From: Cohaesibacter celericrescens
GTDB taxonomy: Bacteria > Pseudomonadota > Alphaproteobacteria > Rhizobiales > Cohaesibacteraceae
Assembly: GCF_002866925.1 (NCBI RefSeq)
Contig: NZ_PKUQ01000047.1
Span: 62,001 to 126,000 of the forward strand
DNA: 64,000 nucleotides
Reading direction: 5' to 3'
Both the position numbers and the translations under genes were made by a program. Positions 36,537 to 45,461 of this stretch are shown piece by piece; within the stretch, counting starts at the first letter, position 1; every line of letters begins with the position of its first letter. A model generated the notes under the pieces. That model was given only the letters and a program-made list of their open reading frames with translations. It did not search any database and had not been told where the DNA came from.

Positions 36537-38161
36537 TGAAAAATGCAATGATGGCCCTCCTTGCGGGCGCGGCGATGACCTTTGCGTCTCAGGCTTTAGC
36601 GATTGAGCCGCCGCATATGGTTGAAGTGACGGGTGAAACCGGTATCGACCATCGCTATACCGGCGGGTGGGAGTATTTTGTTGGCGGCGGTGTTGCGGCG
36701 TTTGATTGCAATGGTGATCGCTATCCCGAGCTTTATTTTGCTGGTGGCGCGGGAAAATCTGGCCTGTATCTCAACCGTAGCAGCAAAGGCGGTGCGTTAC
36801 AGTTTTCTCTTAAAGAAAACAGCGTTTTGGCGCTGGATGCGGTCAGCGGAGCTTATCCGCTGGATATTGATGGTGATGGTATCCTTGATCTGGCTGTGTT
36901 GCGGGTTGGTGAAAACAAGCTCTTTCGTGGCAAAGGCAATTGTGTGTTTGAAGAAGCCAACGCGCTTTGGTCGTTTGACGGCGGCAAAGCTTGGTCCACC
37001 GCTTTTGCGGCCACATGGGAAAAGGGCAATGATTTGCCAACACTTGCCGTGGGCAATTATGTCGACCGCGATCAACCCGGAGCGCCGTTTGGTACCTGTC
37101 ATGATACCGATTTTTATCGGCCGGACAGGGCAGGCGGTTATGATCATCAGAGTTTGAAGCCGGGCTATTGTGCGCTTTCTATGATGTTTACCGATTGGGG
37201 ACGGACAGGAAAACCCGATCTGCGTATTGCCAATGATCGGCAATATTATCGCCACGGCCACGAGCAGCTTTGGAAAATCCGGGCTGGAGATGCACCCCAA
37301 GAATATAACTCTAGTGATGGCTGGCGGCGTTTGCGGGTCTGGGGTATGGGCATCGCCGCAACCGATTTAACCGGCGATGGCCGGCCGGATTATTATATCA
37401 CCTCGATGGCTGACAATAAACTTCAGGTGCTTGCCACGCGGGACGGGACGCCAGACTATGAAGATCTTGCGTTTCAAAAGGGTATCACGGCACATCGGCC
37501 TTTTGTGGGCAACGCGGTCCATCCGTCAACCTCATGGCACGCCCAGTTTGATGACATCAACAATGACAGTTTTGTTGATTTGTTTGTCACCAAGGGCAAT
37601 GTGGAAGCCATGACCGACTTCGCGATGAAAGACCCCAACAGTTTATTGCTGGGCGCGCCGGACGGGTCATTTACAGAAGCCGCTGACAAGGCCGGTATGA
37701 TGAGCTTTGATCGCGGGCGTGGGGGCAGTTTGGTCGATCTGAATATGGATGGCCTGCTGGATAGTGTAGTTCTCAATCGCGAAAAACCGGCGCAACTCTG
37801 GCGCAATATGGGGCAAGCGCGTGCTGGGGCGGTAGATGCGGCCCCTATGGGCAACTGGGTTGCTTTGCAGGTTTTGCAAGACGGACCAAACCGCAATGCT
37901 GTTGGTGCCTTTATCGAAGTGCGGATCGCAGACCGAACCCAAAGCCGCGAGATCACTGTGGGTGGTGGCCATGCGGGTGGGAAAGTGGGATGGCATCATT
38001 TTGGCATCGGAGTTGCCGAGCGAGCGGTTGTGCGCATTCAATGGCCCGATGAAGAATGGAGCGCTTGGGTGCGTTTGTTTGCCAATCAGCATTCGCGTAT
38101 CACCCGCGGTAAATCCACAGCGGATGTCTGGTTGCCTGCGCAAACCGCCAACCAAGACTGA
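36536..38161 (+). CDS. CRTAC1-type FG-GAP / ASPIC-UnbV repeat protein, exported
   Basis: 541 residues with a signal peptide ending near SQALA. At least five FG-GAP calcium-binding-like loops are visible: DCNGDRYPELYF (57-68), DIDGDGILDLAV (110-121), DLTGDGRPDYYI, DINNDSFVDLFV and DLNMDGLLDSVV, predicting a beta-propeller. The C-terminal domain (NWVALQVLQDGPNRNAVGA, GGGHAGGKVGWHHFGIG, VRIQWPDEEW) is the ASPIC/UnbV module. Unusually rich in Trp and Tyr. Function unknown; tight coupling to the di-heme enzyme upstream suggests it is its substrate or scaffold in the periplasm. Confidence 0.85.
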   Translation: MKNAMMALLAGAAMTFASQALAIEPPHMVEVTGETGIDHRYTGGWEYFVGGGVAAFDCNGDRYPELYFAGGAGKSGLYLNRSSKGGALQFSLKENSVLALDAVSGAYPLDIDGDGILDLAVLRVGENKLFRGKGNCVFEEANALWSFDGGKAWSTAFAATWEKGNDLPTLAVGNYVDRDQPGAPFGTCHDTDFYRPDRAGGYDHQSLKPGYCALSMMFTDWGRTGKPDLRIANDRQYYRHGHEQLWKIRAGDAPQEYNSSDGWRRLRVWGMGIAATDLTGDGRPDYYITSMADNKLQVLATRDGTPDYEDLAFQKGITAHRPFVGNAVHPSTSWHAQFDDINNDSFVDLFVTKGNVEAMTDFAMKDPNSLLLGAPDGSFTEAADKAGMMSFDRGRGGSLVDLNMDGLLDSVVLNREKPAQLWRNMGQARAGAVDAAPMGNWVALQVLQDGPNRNAVGAFIEVRIADRTQSREITVGGGHAGGKVGWHHFGIGVAERAVVRIQWPDEEWSAWVRLFANQHSRITRGKSTADVWLPAQTANQD

Positions 38162-38168
38162 GCACCGG

Positions 38169-38217
38169 CAGCAACAAAAAGCCCGCGATGTGAACAATCG
38201 CGGGCTTTTTGTTGCTG
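38169..38217. terminator. Bidirectional terminator, 21-bp perfect stem
   Basis: From CAGCAACAAAAAGCCCGCG onwards 21 bases pair perfectly with the right arm ending GGGCTTTTTGTTGCTG; the loop is GTGAACA. A-rich and T-rich arms flank the GC core on both sides, so it terminates both the CRTAC1 gene and the convergent membrane heme gene. Confidence 0.92.
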
Positions 38218-38232
38218 TACTGGATGTGAAAT

Positions 38233-38862
38233 TCAGGCCGCTGTAGCATTGCCGCGTGCTCTGCGCGTTGTTGGTTTGTCTGTCATATTGCGCCAGATGC
38301 GATAGGCTTCAAGGCCTGCGAGCGGTATAAAATGCACCAGTGCTCCACCGGGGCCGTGGCTTACTAAAATCCAATGGGCCAAGGTTGCTACGGCGGCAAC
38401 ATATACGGCGCGCTGCAGGTTTTTCCAGCTTCGCGGCCCCATTTTGCGGATGGATAGATCGTTAGACGTGATCGCAAGCGGCACAAAAATGACAAAGGCC
38501 AGCCAGCCGGTCCAAATGCCTGCTTCAACGAAATCGGTCATCACGGCAGAGAGGGTACCCAAGTCGATGACGTAATATAGCGTGTGCAGTGCAGCATAGC
38601 CAAACGCCGCAACGCCGAGATAGCGACGCCGACGCGCAAGCCAGCGGATCCAGTTTGCTTTGGGAAAAAGCATTTTCAAGGGTGTTATGATCATGCAGAT
38701 GATCATGAAGCGGGCCGAGAATTCACCCGTTGGATGCAGCAGGCGTTCGAGATCTCCTCCATTCAGAGCTCCCGAGATCATGCCGATGGATGGCACAGCC
38801 AGCAGGGCCCAAAAGAAATAGGGGGAATTGAAAAAAGATTTAACATTGGCTGTTGCCGACAT
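38233..38862 (-). CDS. MsrQ/YedZ-like membrane heme protein (ferric-reductase fold)
   Basis: 209 residues with about six membrane segments of the ferric-reductase-like transmembrane domain. RYLGVAAFGYAALHTLYYVI carries one likely heme-ligand His and VATLAHWILVSHGPGG another; RRRRYLG and WKNLQRAVYVAA resemble MsrQ/YedZ. MsrQ normally passes electrons from the quinone pool or flavin to the periplasmic methionine-sulfoxide reductase MsrP, but no msrP lies nearby. It converges on the CRTAC1/di-heme pair across a shared terminator. It could serve that pair or an msrP located elsewhere. Confidence 0.8.
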   Translation of the reverse strand: MSATANVKSFFNSPYFFWALLAVPSIGMISGALNGGDLERLLHPTGEFSARFMIICMIITPLKMLFPKANWIRWLARRRRYLGVAAFGYAALHTLYYVIDLGTLSAVMTDFVEAGIWTGWLAFVIFVPLAITSNDLSIRKMGPRSWKNLQRAVYVAAVATLAHWILVSHGPGGALVHFIPLAGLEAYRIWRNMTDKPTTRRARGNATAA

Positions 38863-39063
38863 TGGTCATGTCCATTGGTTGGTTTAAAATCGTCTTGATT
38901 GCATATATGCATGCTTGTCTGGTGCGCGGAGCTGCATTCTGGTCTGCTTGATCATATTGTCTTTGGCGGACGTATTGCCAGTTAATCTTGGTATCAAATT
39001 GTATCTCTTTGTATCTTTGTTTTGAGCCGTTTTGATTGTCTTAAGAATAGGATAGTCTTTATA

Positions 39064-42000
39064 GTGTCACAAAATACGCACGGTGGGGCTCGGCCTTTGT
39101 CGTTGCTCGAAAAACCAGAAAGCCTTGCTATGCGTCTTCACTTGATGAGATCAAAACGGTTTGCGCCTCTGTTTTGGACGCAGTTTCTATCGGCTTTCAA
39201 TGATAATTTTCTGCGCTATTCGTTAATATTTCTCATTCTCTTTAAATTATCGGCTGATCAAGCGGCCTCTTTGGTCATGCTTGCTGGTGCCATCTTTATG
39301 TTGCCGTTTTTGTTGCTCTCCGCGCTGGGTGGCGAGATGGCGGACAAATATGACAAAGGCCGGTTGGCGGAAAAGCTGAAACTGGCTGAAATCGGCGCTT
39401 CTTTTGTGGCGGTTCTTGGCATATCGATGGGGTCGATTTGGCTATCTATGCTGGCGCTGTTTTTGTTCGGTGTGGTGTCTGCGCTGTTCGGGCCGATCAA
39501 GTTTGGTATTTTGCCAGATCACCTTGAGCAACGTGAATTGCCTGCGGCCAATGCATGGGTGGAAGGGGCGACATTTGTTGCCATTTTGGCCGGAACAATT
39601 GTTGCCGGGTTGGTGGCCTCTGGCGGTATTGACGCTTTTACCTTTGGTCCGATGATGGTTTTGTTTGCTGTTGCCTGTTGGGGGATCAGTCGCGCCATCC
39701 CTGACAGTGGCTCTGGTGATCCCGATCTGGTGATTAATCGCAATATTTTTGCATCGACCATGCAGCTGCTGTCAGAACTGCGACGCGATAAACGGATGTG
39801 GCGGGCGAGCCTTATTGTCTCTTGGTTCTGGTTGTTAGGTGCGGTTTTAACTGCGCTGGTGCCCAGTTTCGTGACGCAAATTATGGGCGGTTCACCGCTT
39901 GTCGTGACGGTCTATTCTACCGTTTTTGCGGTATCAGTGGCGATTGGGTCAGCGATTGCTGCGTGGCTGTGTGCAGGCCGCGTGGTGCTGCTGCCTGCGC
40001 CGTTTGGTGCCGCTTTGGCTGCGTTTTTCAGTCTACAGCTAGCGTGGAATCTGTCCGGCATGGATAGCCCCATTGTTGCTCAGAGCGTGGCGGAATTTTT
40101 CTCCTATACGGTCAGCATCAGAGTGGGCCTTGATCTGGCCGGGCTTGCCATAGCGGGTGCTCTGCTTGTGGTGCCTGCATTCACTGCGATTCAGACATGG
40201 GCTGACAAGGAACGTCGGGCGCGGGTCATTGCTGCGGTCAATGTGATGAATGCCGTGTTTATTTTTGTTTCCGGGGCTTTTTTGGCTCTGCTTCAGTCGC
40301 AAGGGGCCTCTATCCCCCAGATCCTGATGCTGCTGGCGGTCTGCAACGGGCTGGCGGCTTGGCTAATGATCCGTTATTTGCCAACCAATCCCATTTGGGA
40401 TTTGGTGAATATCCTATTTCGCGCCTTTTCCCGTCTGGAGGTTGAGGGGCGCGAAAATCTTGAGAAGGCGGGTAAGGCCCCGATTTTGGCTTTCAACCAT
40501 GTCAGCTTTCTTGACGGCCCCTTGGCGCTGGCGATCACCGAAGAAGAACCGGTTTTTGCCATCGATGCCAAAACGGCCAAAGCATGGTGGATGCATCCCT
40601 TCTTGCGGTTCTGTAATTATCTGGTGCTGGAACCTTCGCTGCCGATTGCCCAGCAGAACCTGATCCAGACCATTCAGAATGGCAATTCTCTGGTGATTTT
40701 CCCTGAAGGCAGGGTGACAGACACCGGTAGCTTGATGAAAGTCTATGATGTGGCAGCGATGGCTGCGGATATGACCGGATCTATGGTCGTGCCTATCCGG
40801 ATCGATGGATTGGAGCGCAGCTATTCCACGTCCATTGATGCCAAAAATGTCCGGCGTCAGCTTTTTCCCAAGGTGAAGGTGACTATTCTGGAGCCGGTCA
40901 GATTGGCCGTGCCTCAAGAGCTGAAAGGGCGCAAGCGGCGCATGGCGGCAGGGGCTCAATTGCAGAGTATTATGGCCGAATTGGTGTTTCGCACGACAAA
41001 TGTCGATCAGACGGTTTTGCAAAAGGTCATTAAAGTTGGACGCAGTCTTGGTCTGCGACGCAATGCGATTGAGGACCCGTTTTCTGGTCGAATGACTTAC
41101 GGCGATATCCTGACGGGCAGCCGTGTGTTGGGGGCGCGCTTCTTAAAGGATTATGCCTCGGAGGATCGCGTCGGTGTCATGTTGCCCAATGCGAATGGCA
41201 CTGTGGTGGTAATCTTGGGGTTGATGTCGGCTGGTAAAGTGCCGGCAATGCTCAATTTCACATCCGGTGTTGCCAACCTTGTGTCGGCTTGCAAAACGGC
41301 CAATCTTTCGACCGTTTTGACGTCGCGCAGTTTTGTTGAACAGGCAAAGCTCGAAGCGGTGATTGAAGCGCTGAAGGATCAAGTCAAAATTGTCTGGGTG
41401 GATGATATCCGCGCGACCATTTCGTTGACAGAAAAACTCAAAGGCAGGTGGTATCGCACGCGCCCGTTGACGGACAGACAGGCGGATGATCCGGCGGTTG
41501 TTCTTTTTACCTCGGGTTCAGAAGGGGTGCCCAAGGGCGTGGTTCTGACCCATCGAAACTTGTTGTCCAATGCTGCTCAATGTGGTGCCAGTATCGACTT
41601 CAATTTGGGGGATCGGGTGTTTAATGTTTTGCCGGTGTTTCATTGTTTTGGATTGACGGCTTGCACAATCTTGCCATTGGTTCGGGGGTTGCCGATTTAT
41701 TTCTATCCGTCGCCGTTGCATTACAGGATTATTCCCGAACTGGTCTATGGCACCAACGCGACCATTTTGTTTGGCACCGATACGTTCCTTAATGGATATG
41801 CACGCACCGCCCACCCATTTGATTTTCGTTCCGTGCGTTATTGTGTGGCTGGCGCCGAGCCGGTGAAAGCCTCGACGCGTAAGGTTTTCCTTGAGCAATT
41901 TGGTGTGCGTATTCTTGAGGGGTATGGCGTGACAGAAGCCTCGCCGGTGATTGCGCTCAATACGCCCATGTATAACAAAGCCGGATCGGTGGGCAAACCG

Positions 42001-42525
42001 TTGCCCGGTATTGAAACGCGTCTTGAGCCGGTTCCCGGAATTGCTGAAGGAGGGCGCTTGTTTGTGAAAGGTGCCAATATCATGGCGGGCTATTTGCGGG
42101 CTGAAAATCCCGACGTTCTGGAGCCTCCCGTTGATGGCTGGCATGATACCGGTGATATTGTCACCATAGATGCCGAGGGTTACATCACTATCATCGGGCG
42201 GGCCAAACGCTTTGCTGATATTGCGGGTGAAAAGATCTCGCTGGCGGCGATTGATCGCTTGGCCGATGACTTGTGGCCCGGGTATCTTTCGGCCACTGGC
42301 TCCTTGCCGGATCCCAAGCGGGGAGAGCGGGTGATCATGGTGACGGACAATCCCGACGCCAATCGATCCGATCTGACGGCTTATGCCAGGTCGATGGGCG
42401 TTTCCGACCTTATGGTGCCGTCGGAGATTGTCATTCAGCCGGTGCCTGTCTTGGGGACTGGAAAAATCGATTTTGTTGGCGTGCAAAAGTCAATCGATGC
42501 AATGTCAGAACAGCATAAACAATAA
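39064..42525 (+). CDS. aas: MFS - acyltransferase - acyl-ligase fusion (LplT-Aas type)
   Basis: 1153 residues if translation begins at the GTG at 39064; ATGs at 39130 and 39145 are also plausible and give the MRSKRFAPLFWTQFLSAFN N-terminus typical of the MFS part. Three domains follow: a lysophospholipid-flippase-like MFS domain (residues about 25-430), a PlsC acyltransferase with NHVSFLDG (478-485, HX4D) and FPEGRVTD, and an AMP-binding acyl-[ACP] ligase with FTSGSEGVPKGVVLTHRN (near 815), GYGVTEASP, DGWHDTGDI, GRAKRFADIAGEK and the C-terminal GTGKIDFVGV. Together they import lysophospholipid and re-acylate it. The gene stands alone. Confidence 0.9.
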   Translation: MSQNTHGGARPLSLLEKPESLAMRLHLMRSKRFAPLFWTQFLSAFNDNFLRYSLIFLILFKLSADQAASLVMLAGAIFMLPFLLLSALGGEMADKYDKGRLAEKLKLAEIGASFVAVLGISMGSIWLSMLALFLFGVVSALFGPIKFGILPDHLEQRELPAANAWVEGATFVAILAGTIVAGLVASGGIDAFTFGPMMVLFAVACWGISRAIPDSGSGDPDLVINRNIFASTMQLLSELRRDKRMWRASLIVSWFWLLGAVLTALVPSFVTQIMGGSPLVVTVYSTVFAVSVAIGSAIAAWLCAGRVVLLPAPFGAALAAFFSLQLAWNLSGMDSPIVAQSVAEFFSYTVSIRVGLDLAGLAIAGALLVVPAFTAIQTWADKERRARVIAAVNVMNAVFIFVSGAFLALLQSQGASIPQILMLLAVCNGLAAWLMIRYLPTNPIWDLVNILFRAFSRLEVEGRENLEKAGKAPILAFNHVSFLDGPLALAITEEEPVFAIDAKTAKAWWMHPFLRFCNYLVLEPSLPIAQQNLIQTIQNGNSLVIFPEGRVTDTGSLMKVYDVAAMAADMTGSMVVPIRIDGLERSYSTSIDAKNVRRQLFPKVKVTILEPVRLAVPQELKGRKRRMAAGAQLQSIMAELVFRTTNVDQTVLQKVIKVGRSLGLRRNAIEDPFSGRMTYGDILTGSRVLGARFLKDYASEDRVGVMLPNANGTVVVILGLMSAGKVPAMLNFTSGVANLVSACKTANLSTVLTSRSFVEQAKLEAVIEALKDQVKIVWVDDIRATISLTEKLKGRWYRTRPLTDRQADDPAVVLFTSGSEGVPKGVVLTHRNLLSNAAQCGASIDFNLGDRVFNVLPVFHCFGLTACTILPLVRGLPIYFYPSPLHYRIIPELVYGTNATILFGTDTFLNGYARTAHPFDFRSVRYCVAGAEPVKASTRKVFLEQFGVRILEGYGVTEASPVIALNTPMYNKAGSVGKPLPGIETRLEPVPGIAEGGRLFVKGANIMAGYLRAENPDVLEPPVDGWHDTGDIVTIDAEGYITIIGRAKRFADIAGEKISLAAIDRLADDLWPGYLSATGSLPDPKRGERVIMVTDNPDANRSDLTAYARSMGVSDLMVPSEIVIQPVPVLGTGKIDFVGVQKSIDAMSEQHKQ

Positions 42526-42826
42526 ACTGGAAATATTGACCACAATCGCAGGTGCTACGCTTTGGGCCAGCTTGTTGAGTCTCGCTTGCCATCGCCTGCC
42601 TAAGGCGGGGAGTGACGATAGTTCTGCGCAATGCCGCCGCTTCGTTGCATTTAAATCTCTTGATTTTAGGTGCTTTTATGAAGTTGTGCTGCATTGGTGA
42701 ATAACGTGTCGTTGCGCTGTTCATTCCTGCATTTAGTCGGCTTGTTTCTTGTTTTTACGCATATTCTTTTCTGCTAACTCTGTTACGATCAATGCGATTT
42801 TCGAGTTTTCTTGAAGGAATATACAA
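42526..42826. other. Intergenic region before galM
   Basis: 300 bp without a convincing gene. The first half is GC-rich and has a small hairpin (CGCCT/AGGCG, 42593-42607). Open frames there look like chance translation. The second half is AT-rich and probably contains the galM promoter; GAAGGA lies just before galM. I suspect the GC-rich segment may be a dispersed intergenic element but see no second copy in this window. Confidence 0.4.
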
Positions 42827-43831
42827 ATGTCTGTTGAGCAATTTGGGATAATGCCAGATGGCACCGCTGTTGAGCGTGTGACGATCACTGGCGGGGGCCT
42901 GAGCGCAAAAATTCTGTCCTATGGCGCTATTCTTCAGGACTTGCGGCTGGAAGGCCACGCCAAACCACTGGTATTGGGTTTTGACGCTCTGGAAGATTAT
43001 TTCACCTACAAGGCGCATGTTGGAGCGACGGCGGGCCGTGTGGCCAATCGTATTCGCGATGGTCGTTTTGAGTTGGGTGGCAAGATCTATCAGTTGGATA
43101 TCAATTTTGCTGGCAAGCATAGCTTGCATGGTGGCACCAAAGGCATCGGCTTGCGGGTATGGAATTTTGACAAGATCGACACCAATGCGGTGCATATGTC
43201 ATTGCAGCTCGCTGATGGCGAAATGGGGTATCCGGGCAACATGACCATCAAGCTGGTCTATACTTTGTTGGACAATGGGGTGCTGGATCTTGATATGAAG
43301 GCGACATCAGACGCCGACACCCTGTGTAATCTGGCGCATCATGGCTATTTCAATCTTGATGGTGAAGGCGATATCCTTGACCATGAATTGCAGATTGATA
43401 GTGATCGCTATTTGGATGTGACCGCTGAGCTTATTCCCACGGGAAAAATTCTATCTGTTGATGGACAAAGCGTTGATTTTCGCAAAAAGAAAAGCATCCG
43501 CTCTGCACATGACATCAAGCCGATCGACAACAATTTCTGTATCGAGGAGACCGCTGGCTCCTTGCGTCGGGTGGCTACCCTTTCAAGCCCAAAATCCGGT
43601 GTCAGCATGGATGTCTTGACCACGGAGCCCGGCCTGCAGGCTTATGATGCGGTCAATCTTAAGGCGGGTATGCCTGCGCTTGATGGCGGCACCTCCGGCC
43701 CTTGCGGCGGCTTCTGCCTTGAACCACAAATCTGGCCGGATGCTATCCATCATCCAAACTTTCCATCCGCAGTTCTTAAGGCTGGTGAGACCTACCATCA
43801 GCAGACCCAATATGCCTTTCGCAAGGTTTAA
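42827..43831 (+). CDS. galM: Aldose 1-epimerase (mutarotase)
   Basis: 334 residues, the usual family length. It interconverts alpha and beta anomers of aldoses such as glucose, galactose, xylose or arabinose. Motifs are HVGATAGRVANRIRDGRFEL, KHSLHGGTKGIGLRVW, NLAHHGYFNLDGEG (catalytic His) and PCGGFCLEPQIWPDAIHHP (catalytic Glu in LEPQ). No signal peptide, so cytoplasmic. It is monocistronic; two hairpins follow. In this setting it would supply the right anomers to the neighbouring sugar pathways. Confidence 0.94.
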   Translation: MSVEQFGIMPDGTAVERVTITGGGLSAKILSYGAILQDLRLEGHAKPLVLGFDALEDYFTYKAHVGATAGRVANRIRDGRFELGGKIYQLDINFAGKHSLHGGTKGIGLRVWNFDKIDTNAVHMSLQLADGEMGYPGNMTIKLVYTLLDNGVLDLDMKATSDADTLCNLAHHGYFNLDGEGDILDHELQIDSDRYLDVTAELIPTGKILSVDGQSVDFRKKKSIRSAHDIKPIDNNFCIEETAGSLRRVATLSSPKSGVSMDVLTTEPGLQAYDAVNLKAGMPALDGGTSGPCGGFCLEPQIWPDAIHHPNFPSAVLKAGETYHQQTQYAFRKV

Positions 43832-43865
43832 CCAAGGGTTGTGAAAGCACAAGGGGAAGCCCGCT

Positions 43866-43888
43866 AGAAGGTGTGCTTGCCTTCTTTT
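43866..43888 (+). terminator. Short terminator after galM
   Basis: AGAAGG and CCTTCT form a 6-bp stem with loop TGTGCTTG, followed by TTT. Modest strength. Confidence 0.45.
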
Positions 43889-43913
43889 GAGGCTGGCAAT
43901 GCGGGGCAAAATG

Positions 43914-43944
43914 AACCCGCTCAACACAAGATGTTGGGCGGGTT
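43914..43944. terminator. Strong hairpin between convergent galM and frcR
   Basis: AACCCGCTCAACA and TGTTGGGCGGGTT pair over 13 positions (one wobble) with loop CAAGA. There is no clear T run on the plus strand; on the minus strand CATTTTG follows. Probably a bidirectional transcription barrier. Confidence 0.6.
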
Positions 43945-43994
43945 AAGTTGTGGGAGATATCTATGCCTATGTGTCGGTTCGGATCCAAGCGGGC

Positions 43995-45209
43995 TTACCC
44001 CATGGCTTTGAACAGCACATTTTGATCCAGCAGGTAGCGGTTGAAAAGAGGCAGGGTTGCAGCGCCCAACGCGCGCGCGCCATTGCCGACTGTGCCGGGT
44101 AAAATGGTTGGCAAAATGATGCCTTGAAGGTCAAGTTTATCTGTTTTTGCGATTGTTTTTTGAATCAGGATCTCAAGTATATTTCTTGGAATGGCCCCGT
44201 CAATAATCGCAGCTTCGAAGTCAATGACGGAGCTAGAGGCAACAATGGCCATCGCGATATAGTCGGATGCACACTCAATCCATTGGGACAATGTGTCTCC
44301 GAGTTCGGACCAGTCAGACAGGGTATCGCGCAAGATGGCGGGGTCTTTCCCCTCTTTGATCAGCATTTTTTCCAGATCATAGATTGACGCATGATCCAGC
44401 AGCTGGCCGGTTGAGCCGTGTTCTTTTATCGGCAGAGACCCCAAAGCGCCTGCGTTGCCGGTGCGACCGGAATAGATCGAGTGATTGAGTACAATGCCAC
44501 CGCCTGCGAATGTTCCAATGAAAAAATAAACAAAATCAGCAAATTCTGCCCCGCGGCCAAATGTCAGTTCTGCGCCACATGCTGCTGTGGCATCATTCTG
44601 GGTAAAGCTATGCAAACCGGTTTTTTCTTCCAGCTCTTTGGATATATCAAAGCCTTGCCAGAGGTCCATTGACCCGTGGGGTGCTCCCACTTTTTCTGCC
44701 CACATCCAAAGTTGGAATGGAATGCCGATGCCGATGCCTGCTATTTTGGGCAGGTCCTTTTTGTCAATTTTTGCTGAGAGCTCTTTGATGGCTTCAATTG
44801 CAAAGGCAAGCAGATCGTGGGGTAGGGGATAGGGGTAGGTCTTGCGAATTGAAGCGATCCGGTTGCCCAAAAAATTGATGAGGACCATTTCCGCGCTGCG
44901 ACGGCCTATTTTCATACCAAAGGAATAGGCCCCCTCTGGATTGAGGGCCATGGGGATGGATGGTTGACCCACCTTGCCACGGACAGGCTCTCTGCGCAGA
45001 AGCAAACCGTCAGCTTCCAGAGAGCGCATAATGACCGAGACGGTCTGGGCGGAAAGGCCGCTTCTGCGCGCTATGTCGGACTTGGGCAGATGACCATGGC
45101 GCCTGACAAGCGAAAGGACCAGTCTCTCGTTATATGCGCGCACCCGTGTCTGATTGGCCCCGCCTGATGGATCTGAAATGCGATCAATATTTGATGGGGC
45201 TTTGCTCAT
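43995..45209 (-). CDS. frcR: ROK-family transcriptional regulator, probable FrcR
   Basis: 404 residues. The N-terminal winged helix is KSDIARRSGLSAQTVSVIMR; the C-terminal ROK domain has GIGIGIPFQLW, FTQNDATAACGAEL and GTFAGGGIVL. The Cys-rich zinc motif (CxCGxxGC) of typical ROK proteins is missing; the corresponding region reads LPIKEHGSTGQLLDH, so metal binding is probably lost. Divergent from frcBCA with a 35-bp perfect inverted repeat between them, so it most likely controls fructose uptake. The effector is inferred. Confidence 0.87.
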   Translation of the reverse strand: MSKAPSNIDRISDPSGGANQTRVRAYNERLVLSLVRRHGHLPKSDIARRSGLSAQTVSVIMRSLEADGLLLRREPVRGKVGQPSIPMALNPEGAYSFGMKIGRRSAEMVLINFLGNRIASIRKTYPYPLPHDLLAFAIEAIKELSAKIDKKDLPKIAGIGIGIPFQLWMWAEKVGAPHGSMDLWQGFDISKELEEKTGLHSFTQNDATAACGAELTFGRGAEFADFVYFFIGTFAGGGIVLNHSIYSGRTGNAGALGSLPIKEHGSTGQLLDHASIYDLEKMLIKEGKDPAILRDTLSDWSELGDTLSQWIECASDYIAMAIVASSSVIDFEAAIIDGAIPRNILEILIQKTIAKTDKLDLQGIILPTILPGTVGNGARALGAATLPLFNRYLLDQNVLFKAMG

Positions 45210-45312
45210 TTGACGACTTTCTTATTACCGCTTCTTTTGCATCAAGTCTGGGTCGCAGTCTGGTTTTTGGGTTTGCAATTATTGACTGGATATCTGCGCT
45301 AATTTTTCACAG

Positions 45313-45347
45313 GTCAATTAATAAATCAATTGGATTTATTAATTGAC
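45313..45347. promoter_or_regulatory. Perfect 15-bp inverted repeat, probable FrcR operator
   Basis: GTCAATTAATAAATC (45313-45327), spacer AATTG, then GATTTATTAATTGAC (45333-45347), an exact inverted repeat. It lies in the 252-bp divergent gap, about 105 bp upstream of frcR's start and 115 bp before frcB. The AT-rich half-site is in the style of ROK operators. Confidence 0.8.
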
Positions 45348-45461
45348 AGGCCTGATTTTCAATGTCAGTCTGACGAGGCTAGCGGATCTCAAAGTGCTCC
45401 AGACTGACGAAAGCTGACTTGAGTGCTGATCTGTGAATGGGTCAATTTCTGGGAGGAAAAT

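Noticed and set aside
42431..42724. Minus-strand 97-codon frame before galM
   Set aside because: Starts in intergenic DNA and runs into aas; no family resemblance; probably chance translation of the GC-rich block.
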